Source: Streptomyces alanosinicus (GTDB lineage: Bacteria; Actinomycetota; Actinomycetes; Streptomycetales; Streptomycetaceae). Taken from it: 64,000 bases of DNA. Location: positions 164,178-228,177 of the forward strand of contig NZ_BMVG01000011.1 in NCBI RefSeq assembly GCF_014650595.1. The letters are read 5' to 3'. Below the pieces are notes generated by a model. That model saw only the letters and a program-made list of their open reading frames with translations, made no database searches and was not told where the DNA came from. Made by a program: the position numbers and the translations under genes. Shown here piece after piece: positions 58,012 to 64,000 of this stretch (its first letter is position 1; every line of letters begins with the position of its first letter).

Positions 58012-59517
58012 TCACATGTGGACGACCGGGGCGGCTTCCGCGTCCTGCGCCGGCACCCCGCGCCGGTAGAGCAGGAAGGCGATCAGCGCGCCGGCGGCGA
58101 AGAAGCCCGCGGACCACCAGAAGGCGGTCGTGTAGCTTTGGATCGTCGCCTGGGCCTGCACCAGCTTGCTGGTGGCGTCGCGGCCGGAGAGGTAGTCGGT
58201 GGCGGCGCTCGCCGCGAGGGTGTTCAGCAGGGCCGTACCGATCGAACCGCCCACCTGCTGCATGGCGTTGACGGTCGCGGAGGCCACACCCGCGTCCTCG
58301 GCCGCGACCCCGCCGGTGGCCAGCTGCATGGCCGGCGGCATGACCATGCCGAGGCCGACGCCGATCACGATCAGCTGCGGCAGCACCGCGCTCGCGTAGT
58401 GCGAGCCAACGCCGATACCGGTCAGCCAGGCCATACCGGCCGTGGCGATCGCGAAGCCCAGCGGGATGACCGCCTTGGGGCCGATCCGGGGCAGCAGGAC
58501 CGTGGTGCCCAGCTGCGCGGTCACCATCAGCGCGCCGACCATCGGCAGGAACGCCACACCGGTCCTGGTGGGGCTGAAGCCGAGGTTGAGCTGGAGGTAG
58601 TAGGTCAGGAAGAGGAACACGCCGAACATGCCCGCGCCGGTGATCAGCACCGCGAGGAAGGAGGCCGCGCGGTCGCGGTCGAGCAGGATGCGCAGCGGCA
58701 GCAGCGGGTGCGCGGCCCGGGTCTGCCACCAGGCGAAGGCCGCCAGCAGCACACCGCCCGCGATCAGGAAGCCCCAGGTCAGCGGCGAACCCCAGTCGTG
58801 TGTCTCGGCGTTGGAGAAGCCGTAGACCAGCGTGAACAGACCGGCGGCGACAAGGACCGTGCCCGGCACGTCCAGCTTGGCGTTCGCGGCGTCACGGTGG
58901 TTGCTGAGCAGGATCCAGCCGCCCGCGAAGGCGACGACCGCGATGGCCACGTTCACGTACAGGGTCCAGCGCCAGTCGAGCGCGTCGGTCAGCACCCCGC
59001 CGAGCAGCAGGCCCACGGCACCGCCGGCACCGGCGATCGCGCCGTACACGCTGAAGGCGCGGGCCCGTTCCCGGGCGTCGGTGAACGTGGTGTTGAGCAG
59101 CGAGAGCGCGGCGGGCGCGAGGAGCGCGCCGAAGGCACCCTGCAGGGCGCGCGCGACGACCAGCATGGTGAAGCCGTTCGCGGCGCCGCCGAGCGCGGAG
59201 GCCGCGGCGAAGCCGACGACCCCGACGAGGAAGGCGGGCTTACGGCCGAACAGGTCGGCGATCCGGCCGCCGAGCAGCAGCAGGGAGGCGAAGGCGAGGG
59301 CGTACGCCGTCACGATCCACTGCCGGCTGCCGTCGGAGAACCCGAGGTCGGTCTGGGCGGACGGCAGGGCGATGTTCACGATGGTGGCGTCGAGGACCAC
59401 CATCAGCTGGGCTATGGCGACGACCGCGAGGATCCACCACCGCTTCGGTGACACCGCCGGCTGCTCGACCCCGGTCACCCCCGTTCGGGAGCCTTCGGGC
59501 AGGGTCTTCTGGGACAT
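58012..59517 (-). CDS. MFS drug:H+ antiporter, DHA2 (14-TM) type
   Basis: 501 residues with about fourteen hydrophobic helices. Motifs: VVLDATIVNIALPSAQTDLG in helix 1 (DHA2 motif D1), LLLGGRIADLFGRKPAFLVG (motif A) and ALQGAFGALLAPAALSLLNT with GAIAGAGGAVGLLLGGVLTD (motif C, antiporter). It exports drugs or metabolites. The ATG (MSQKTLPEG) is used because the preceding in-frame stretch is not conserved. Two TetR-type palindromes of CGAAAC/GTTTCG lie upstream, but no TetR gene is adjacent. Confidence 0.9.
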   Translation of the reverse strand: MSQKTLPEGSRTGVTGVEQPAVSPKRWWILAVVAIAQLMVVLDATIVNIALPSAQTDLGFSDGSRQWIVTAYALAFASLLLLGGRIADLFGRKPAFLVGVVGFAAASALGGAANGFTMLVVARALQGAFGALLAPAALSLLNTTFTDARERARAFSVYGAIAGAGGAVGLLLGGVLTDALDWRWTLYVNVAIAVVAFAGGWILLSNHRDAANAKLDVPGTVLVAAGLFTLVYGFSNAETHDWGSPLTWGFLIAGGVLLAAFAWWQTRAAHPLLPLRILLDRDRAASFLAVLITGAGMFGVFLFLTYYLQLNLGFSPTRTGVAFLPMVGALMVTAQLGTTVLLPRIGPKAVIPLGFAIATAGMAWLTGIGVGSHYASAVLPQLIVIGVGLGMVMPPAMQLATGGVAAEDAGVASATVNAMQQVGGSIGTALLNTLAASAATDYLSGRDATSKLVQAQATIQSYTTAFWWSAGFFAAGALIAFLLYRRGVPAQDAEAAPVVHM

Positions 59518-59600
59518 GGGGAACCACTCCAGGGAAAGTCGTTCGAGTGCAGGGAATGTGCCGCTTCTTGTCGAAACAGCTGGACGAAAGGAACCCGTAA

Positions 59601-59615
59601 ACGAAACTGTTTCGT
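59601..59615. promoter_or_regulatory. TetR-type operator candidate 1 of the MFS gene
   Basis: ACGAAAC, T, GTTTCGT is a perfect palindrome 83 bp upstream of the MFS start. Confidence 0.7.
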
Positions 59616-59641
59616 ACACATCGAGGTTAGAGTACGTCCAG

Positions 59642-59659
59642 CGAAACGGCAACGTTTCG
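59642..59659. promoter_or_regulatory. TetR-type operator candidate 2 of the MFS gene
   Basis: CGAAACG, GCAA, CGTTTCG, with another TTTCGT directly after it. Same half-site as operator 1, between the MFS gene and the divergent ArsR-type gene, so one regulator probably binds both. Confidence 0.7.
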
Positions 59660-59728
59660 TTTCGTCTCGCGGGTGAGATCGGCATGAATTCCTTGACGGG
59701 CATATAACTGTCGAGGCATATTCGCTGT

Positions 59729-60073
59729 ATGTCCGATGCCGCGCTCTGGTCCGCCCTCGCCGACCCCCACCGCCGGGCGATCGTCGCGCTCCTGCTGGAA
59801 CGCCCCCGGCCCGTCGGGGAGATCGCCGAGGCCTGCGGACTGAGCCAGCCGAGCACGTCCAAGCATCTGAAGGTGCTGCGCGAGGCGGGCCTGGTCCGGG
59901 TCCGGCAGGACGCACAGCGTCGCGTCCACGCCCTCGACCCGGCGCCGATCGCCGCCCTCGACGCCTGGCTGGAGCCCTACCGCAGGCTGTGGAACCGCAG
60001 CCTGGACGCCCTGGGCCGGCGCCTGGACGAGACGTCGGACGCCCCCCGGCACCCCCCACCACCGAAGGACTGA
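59729..60073 (+). CDS. ArsR-family winged-helix regulator
   Basis: 114 residues. ALWSALADPHRRAIVALLLE, RPVGEIAEACGLSQPSTSKH and LKVLREAGLVRVRQDAQRRV form the winged helix. The metal-binding cysteines of classic ArsR are absent, which matches the subgroup paired with SRPBCC proteins. The SRPBCC gene begins six bases after its stop. It lies opposite the MFS exporter but its operator type (ArsR) is unlikely to be the CGAAAC palindromes. Confidence 0.9.
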   Translation: MSDAALWSALADPHRRAIVALLLERPRPVGEIAEACGLSQPSTSKHLKVLREAGLVRVRQDAQRRVHALDPAPIAALDAWLEPYRRLWNRSLDALGRRLDETSDAPRHPPPPKD

Positions 60074-60079
60074 GACACC

Positions 60080-60607
60080 ATGCCCGTCGACCTCACCGGC
60101 ACCTATCTCACCCTGGACGACGGCCGGCCCGCCGTCCGGTTCAGCCGTGTCTACGACCACCCGGCGGACCGCGTCTGGCAGTTCGTCACCGATCCCGACG
60201 AACTGGAGCAGTGGTTCCCCTTCCGCGCCGAGATGGAGCTGCGTCCCGGCGGCACCATCCGGTTCAGCGGCGACCCGAACGTGCCCGACTTCACCGGCCG
60301 CGTGCTCGCCTTCGACCCGCCCCGGCACCTGTCCTTCGCGTGGGGCGGCGACGAACTCCGCTTCGACCTGGAAGCCGTCGGCGACCGGCGCACCCGGTTC
60401 ACGCTCACCAACGTCCTCGGCGAGGCGGACACCGCCGCCCGCAACGGCGCCGGCTGGGAGGTCTGCCTGTCCGCACTCGACGCCAGGGCACGCGGCGAGC
60501 GCTTCGAGGGCCCGCACGCCGGGCCGAGCGGACCCTGGAAGGAGTTCTACGCCGGCTACCTCGACGCCGGTGTCCCCTCCGGCGCCCCCGTACCGGGCCT
60601 GGACTGA
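60080..60607 (+). CDS. SRPBCC (AHSA1-like) family protein
   Basis: 175 residues. AVRFSRVYDHPADRVWQFVT, DPDELEQWFPFRAEMELRPG, GRVLAFDPPRHLSFAWG and RTRFTLTNVLGEADTAARNG are typical of the START-like AHSA1 fold with a deep hydrophobic cavity. It is six bases after the ArsR gene, a common two-gene unit whose ligand is usually unknown. Confidence 0.9.
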   Translation: MPVDLTGTYLTLDDGRPAVRFSRVYDHPADRVWQFVTDPDELEQWFPFRAEMELRPGGTIRFSGDPNVPDFTGRVLAFDPPRHLSFAWGGDELRFDLEAVGDRRTRFTLTNVLGEADTAARNGAGWEVCLSALDARARGERFEGPHAGPSGPWKEFYAGYLDAGVPSGAPVPGLD

Positions 60608-60833
60608 CCACACCGGGCCCGACCGCTCGCCGGGTCCGGTCCTTCGGCGGGACGCACGCCCTTCTGCCACCGGGTGGCCGGGCGTACGGTCGTAAGGCCG
60701 GCCCCCGCTCGCGCACAGGTCGCGGCGGCTCCGCCGTGCACGGAGTTCCAGTGTGTGGCGCCCTGGAGACACCGCGAAGGTTCGCTCCCGGAGTTCGCGA
60801 GCCCGTGCCCCACGTCGCAGCGAGGTCGTCACC

Positions 60834-61685
60834 ATGTCCCACACCCCGCCTCCCGCAGGACCGTCGAACCGCACCGGGCCGGTCGCGACCTCCGGCCCGG
60901 CGGGCTCCGTTCTCCCCTCCGCCGGGAGCCGCCCGGGCCCGGGCGGCACGGCCCTGGTGACGGGTGCCTCCTCGGGCATCGGTGCCGCCGTCGCCCGCCG
61001 GCTGGCCGCCGAGGGAGGCTGGCGGCTGGTGCTGAACGGACGGGACGCCACACGCCTGGCGCAGGTGGCCGCCCCGCTCGGCGCCCTGGCCGTCCCGGCG
61101 GACCTGACCCGGCCGGGCACCGACCGTCTGCTGACCGATCTCGTCCTGGACCACGCCGGCCGGCTGGACCTGCTGGTGGCGAGCGCGGGCGTGGGCTGGG
61201 CCGGTGACTTCACGGGCATGCCCCGAGCCCGAATCGACGAGATCATCTGCGTCGACCTGCTGGCCACCGTGCACCTCGTGCGCGCCCTCCTGCCCCACAT
61301 GGTCGCGGCCGGATCGGGCCGCATCGTGCTCATCGGATCCGTCGCGGGCAGCGTCGGCGTGCGCGGCGAGGCCGTCTACTCCGCCGCCAAGGCCGCACTG
61401 GCCGCCTTCGCCGACGCCCTGCGCTATGAGCTGCGTGGCACCGGGGTGGGCGTCAGCCATGTGATCCCCGGCGCCGTCGACACGCCCTTCTTCGAACGGC
61501 GCGGCGCCCCCTACCCCCGCACCTGGCCGCGGCCGGTGCCGCCCGAGCGGGTGGCCGACGCCGTCCGGACGGCCGTCCTGCACGGCCGGGACGAGGTGTA
61601 CGTCCCCGGCTGGCTGCGCCTTCCGGCCCGGGTGCGCGGCGTCGCACCCGGCCTCTACCGGCATCTCGCCGCCCGCTTCGGGTGA
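60834..61685 (+). CDS. Short-chain dehydrogenase/reductase
   Basis: 283 residues. Cofactor motif ALVTGASSGIGAAVARRLAA near 40, SAGVGWAGDF, and catalytic Ser and YSAAKAALAAFADAL (Tyr/Lys) near 183. A roughly 35-residue Pro/Gly/Ser-rich N-terminal extension precedes the fold, so a later start is possible; GAGG before ATG 60834 supports this one. Six bases separate it from the DMT-type transporter gene, suggesting an operon. The substrate is unknown. Confidence 0.87.
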   Translation: MSHTPPPAGPSNRTGPVATSGPAGSVLPSAGSRPGPGGTALVTGASSGIGAAVARRLAAEGGWRLVLNGRDATRLAQVAAPLGALAVPADLTRPGTDRLLTDLVLDHAGRLDLLVASAGVGWAGDFTGMPRARIDEIICVDLLATVHLVRALLPHMVAAGSGRIVLIGSVAGSVGVRGEAVYSAAKAALAAFADALRYELRGTGVGVSHVIPGAVDTPFFERRGAPYPRTWPRPVPPERVADAVRTAVLHGRDEVYVPGWLRLPARVRGVAPGLYRHLAARFG

Positions 61686-61691
61686 CCGGCC

Positions 61692-62612
61692 ATGACCGCC
61701 GTCACCGTGCTGCTCGCCCTGCTCGCCGCCCTCACCAACGCCTCCGCGTCCGTGCTCCAGCGCCGCGCCGCCGTACAGGAACCGTACGAGGACGGTCCGG
61801 CCGGTGGGGCGGGCTCCGCCGTGCGCAGGCTCGGTCGGCTGCTGCGGCGCCCCTTCTGGCTGGCGGGGGCCGCGCTGCTCGCGGTCTCCGGGCTGCTGCA
61901 GGCCGGGGCGCTGGCCGTGGGCGGTCTCTCCCTGGTCCAGCCCCTGCTCGCCACCGAGCTGCTGTTCACCCTGGTCGTCGGCAGCGTGGTCTTCCGGCGG
62001 CGCCCCGGCGGGGGCACCTGGCTGGCCTTCGCCGCCCTCGCCGCCGGGCTCGCCCTCTTCCTGCTGGCGGCCGCCCCGGGCGCGGGCCGGCCGACCGCGC
62101 CGCCGCGGGCCTGGCTGCTGGGCGGCGGCGGGGCGCTCGGCGCCGTCGTCCTCCTCGTGGCCCTCGCCCGCCCGATGCGGGGCGCACCCCGCGCCGCCCT
62201 GCTCGGGCTGGCCTCCGCCGTGTGCTTCGCCACCACCGCCGCGCTGCTCAAGGAGGCCGTGGGCAGGCTCGGACACGGGCCGGCGGCGATGTTCGCCCAC
62301 TGGTCGCCGTACGCCACGGCCGGCGCCGGACTCGTCGCGTTCCTGCTGCTGCAGAGCGCGTTCGGCGCCGGCTCGCTCACCGCCTCCCAGCCCGCGCTCA
62401 CCCTCGGCGACGCGCTCACCAGCGTCGTCCTCGGCTGGGTGCTGTTCGCCGAGACCGTCCACCTCGGGCTGCGCGTGCTGCCGGAGGCCGTCGGAGTGGC
62501 GCTGATCGGGGCGGGCAGTGTCGGGCTGGCCCGGGCAGCGGCCGCCGGACGGGAGTGGGACACGTCCGCGCGGGACGGTGCCGGGAGCCGCCCGCATCGA
62601 GTACACCGGTGA
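61692..62612 (+). CDS. DMT-superfamily (EamA-like) membrane transporter
   Basis: 306 residues with about nine or ten hydrophobic helices. VLLALLAALTNASASVLQRR at the start and GLSLVQPLLATELLFTLVVG, repeated in the second half as SLTASQPALTLGDALTSVVL, show the internal duplication of the DMT fold. QRRAA and the SxxQPL motif resemble the magnesium/NIPA-like or EamA-like groups. The ion or metabolite is unknown. The next gene begins 26 bp later. Confidence 0.85.
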   Translation: MTAVTVLLALLAALTNASASVLQRRAAVQEPYEDGPAGGAGSAVRRLGRLLRRPFWLAGAALLAVSGLLQAGALAVGGLSLVQPLLATELLFTLVVGSVVFRRRPGGGTWLAFAALAAGLALFLLAAAPGAGRPTAPPRAWLLGGGGALGAVVLLVALARPMRGAPRAALLGLASAVCFATTAALLKEAVGRLGHGPAAMFAHWSPYATAGAGLVAFLLLQSAFGAGSLTASQPALTLGDALTSVVLGWVLFAETVHLGLRVLPEAVGVALIGAGSVGLARAAAAGREWDTSARDGAGSRPHRVHR

Positions 62613-62638
62613 GAACGCGACAGGAAGGCAGACCGGCG

Positions 62639-63406
62639 ATGTCCCTCATGCCCGGCCGTCCGGGGCGGACGGCGGCCCTCCTGGTGCCGGCCGTCGCCGC
62701 CGCGCACATCGGACCGGCGGCGACCTGGCTCCCCGGCGTACGCCTGCTGCTGTGCCCGCGCCTCGCCGGCGTCGGCCCCCCTCGGCACATCGCGCTGACC
62801 TTCGACGACGGCCCCGATCCCGCGTCCACGCCGCGCTTTCTCGACACGCTGGACGAACTGGGGGTGCGCGCGACGTTCTTCGTGCTCGGCGAGCACGTGG
62901 TACGTCATCCGGCGCTGGTCCGGGAGACCGCCCGGCGGGGACACGAACTCGCGGTGCACGGCTGGACGCACGACCGCCCCTGGCGCCCCGCCCCCGCCCG
63001 GGACGCCGAGCAGGTCGCCCGGACCGTCCGCGCGCTGCGGGACGTCTGCGGCCACCGCCCGCTGTGGTACCGCCCGCCCTACGGGATCCTCACCTCCGGG
63101 CGGTGGCTGGCCGCACGGCGGGCCGGGCTGCGGCCGGTGCTGTGGTCGGCGTGGGGCAAGGACTGGACCGCCGAGGCCACCCCGGCGTCCGTGCGGGCCC
63201 GGGTCGCGGCCGATCTGCGCGGCGGCGGCACCGTCCTGCTGCACGACTCCGACCGGCTCGCGGCCCCCGGCTGCTGGCGCGCGACCCTCGGCGCCCTGCC
63301 CGGCCTGATCCGCGACTGCCGGGAGGCCGGCCTCACGCTCGGCCCCTTGCGCGAACACGGCCCACCGCCCCAGGGATACCGGCACGGGCCGACGCCTTGT
63401 CCGTGA
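62639..63406 (+). CDS. Polysaccharide deacetylase (NodB family)
   Basis: 255 residues. NodB motifs: IALTFDDGPDPASTP (motif 1, catalytic Asp and metal Asp) near 57, AVHGWTHDRPW (motif 2, metal His pair) near 106, LWYRPPYGILT (motif 3), and TVLLHDSD (motif 5). An N-terminal hydrophobic stretch (AALLVPAVAAAHIG) may anchor or export it. It removes acetyl groups from chitin-like or peptidoglycan sugars. AGGAAGG precedes the ATG. The final nine codons and the stop lie within the first 27-bp tandem repeat unit. Confidence 0.9.
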   Translation: MSLMPGRPGRTAALLVPAVAAAHIGPAATWLPGVRLLLCPRLAGVGPPRHIALTFDDGPDPASTPRFLDTLDELGVRATFFVLGEHVVRHPALVRETARRGHELAVHGWTHDRPWRPAPARDAEQVARTVRALRDVCGHRPLWYRPPYGILTSGRWLAARRAGLRPVLWSAWGKDWTAEATPASVRARVAADLRGGGTVLLHDSDRLAAPGCWRATLGALPGLIRDCREAGLTLGPLREHGPPPQGYRHGPTPCP

Positions 63407-63542
63407 CGGCACGGGCCGACGCCTTGTCCGTGACGGCACGGGCCGACGCCTCGTTCATGACGGCGTGGGCCGACACTTCGTCCATGATGGCTTGGGCCGA
63501 TGCCTCGTCCAGACGGTATTGGCCGATGCCTCGTCCATGACG
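63382..63542. repeat. 27-bp tandem repeat, six copies
   Basis: Units begin at 63382, 63409, 63436, 63463, 63490 and 63516. The first two are near-identical (each starts GCACGGGCCGACGCCTTGTC); later ones diverge, and the fifth is one base short. The deacetylase stop codon is inside unit 1. Units touch directly with no spacers, so this is a minisatellite and not CRISPR. Confidence 0.9.
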
Positions 63543-63544
63543 GC

Positions 63545-64000
63545 ACGGAGCCTGCGCCTGGGGCAGAAGCCAACCCCTGCGTCCGGGGCGGGATCCGGCC
63601 TCTGCGTCCCGGGTCGGACCGGGCCTCTGCGCCCGCGCCAGCCCCGGCCCCTGCGGCCGGGGTGGAATCCGGCGCCTGCGGTCGGGCAGACGCGGCCTCT
63701 GCGCCCGAGTCAGACTTCGGCGCCTGCGGTCGGGGTGGAATCCGGCTCCTGCGCCCGGGGCAGACGCGGCCCCTGCGCCCCGCGCCAGCCCCGGCTCCCG
63801 CGGCCCGGGGTCAGACCCCGGCCACACACGTCACTGGATCCCGCCCCGGGCGCCCGGGGCGGGATTCAGCCTCTGCGCCCGAGTCAGACTTCGGCGCCTG
63901 CGGTCGGGGCAGAAGCCAACCCCTGCCTCCGGGGCGGGATCCGGCCTCTGCGTCCGGGCCAGAGCCCGGCCTCTGCGTCCGGGCCAGAGCCCGGCCTCTG
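63545..64000. repeat. Degenerate ~25-bp minisatellite running off the window
   Basis: About eighteen units with core CCTGCGNCCGGGGC or CTCTGCGTCCGGGCCAGAGC. The last two complete units (from 63943 and 63968) are identical with a 25-bp period. A block around 63562-63606 recurs near 63907-63955, a higher-order duplication. The segment is broken at about 63815-63860 by non-repeat sequence (CACACACGTCACTGGATCCC). No convincing gene is seen; the period is not a multiple of three. Confidence 0.85.

Noticed and set aside
63333..63827. Minus-strand repeat protein with DEASARAVT-like 9-residue units
   Set aside because: Only the six 27-bp units give regular peptides; the adjacent 25-bp array breaks periodicity, and there is no ribosome site or sensible start.
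63382..64000. CRISPR array
   Set aside because: Repeats touch each other without unique spacers and vary gradually, as in a minisatellite; no cas genes are nearby.

Overview
This window looks like a piece of a Streptomyces (or very close actinomycete) chromosome. Third codon positions are almost all G or C, GTG starts and GGAGG-type ribosome sites are common, and the content is typical of the genus: CYP102 and CYP105 P450s, ROK, LacI and TetR regulators, a PAS/SpoIIE phosphatase, an SSI-type protease inhibitor, F420-type oxidoreductases and secreted glycoside hydrolases with ricin-lectin or Tat signals. I see no rRNA, tRNA, CRISPR array, transposase or phage gene, and no core polyketide or peptide synthetase.

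Layout. 1-6.3 kb: an L-rhamnose/L-lactate catabolic operon on the minus strand (rhaI remnant, rhaD remnant, rhaB, lutA, lutB) facing a LacI regulator. The first two genes are broken by a frameshift and by a deletion that joins the middle of rhaI to the middle of rhaD. 6.4-16.7 kb: a peptidase-like hydrolase, a pentapeptide-repeat protein, a stand-alone CYP102-like P450 with divergent TetR, a DUF2470 gene behind an iron box, a secreted lactonase-like propeller, a FUSC membrane protein, an FBP-type zinc protein and a PAS-LuxR regulator. 16.9-26.9 kb: a self-sufficient CYP102 P450-reductase, a ROK regulator, a hydrolase, a PHP/HhH protein, a secreted GH16-lectin enzyme, a PRPP-synthetase paralogue and a STAS protein. 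27-41 kb: an amidohydrolase with an APC permease, a CYP105-ferredoxin pair, a TetR gene with twin palindromic operators, a flavoprotein, a secreted cysteine-containing protein, a GH114-like lipoprotein, an aldo/keto reductase and a PhyH dioxygenase facing an AraC regulator. 41-57 kb: signalling and surface functions, with two paralogous sigma-like/zinc-finger/membrane/ricin-lectin proteins, a Ser/Thr kinase divergent from an ECF sigma factor, a SpoIIE phosphatase, a GH2 enzyme, a ribbon-helix-helix/Fic-like pair and an SSI inhibitor. 57-64 kb: a frameshifted methyltransferase-like gene, a DHA2 exporter facing an ArsR-SRPBCC pair, a short-chain dehydrogenase, a DMT-type transporter and a polysaccharide deacetylase, ending in two kinds of tandem repeat that run off the window.

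The most unusual features are: (a) a family of CTAG-bounded long palindromes (71 bp, 206 bp and one degenerate copy) whose ends supply or coincide with the TAG stop codon of the neighbouring gene in all three cases; (b) the two one-piece membrane proteins that join a sigma-like domain, an anti-sigma-type zinc finger, a membrane helix and a lectin ectodomain; (c) the doubly broken rhamnose operon; (d) a Fic-like gene lacking the catalytic His, paired with a ribbon-helix-helix gene; and (e) the 25-27 bp minisatellites at the right edge.
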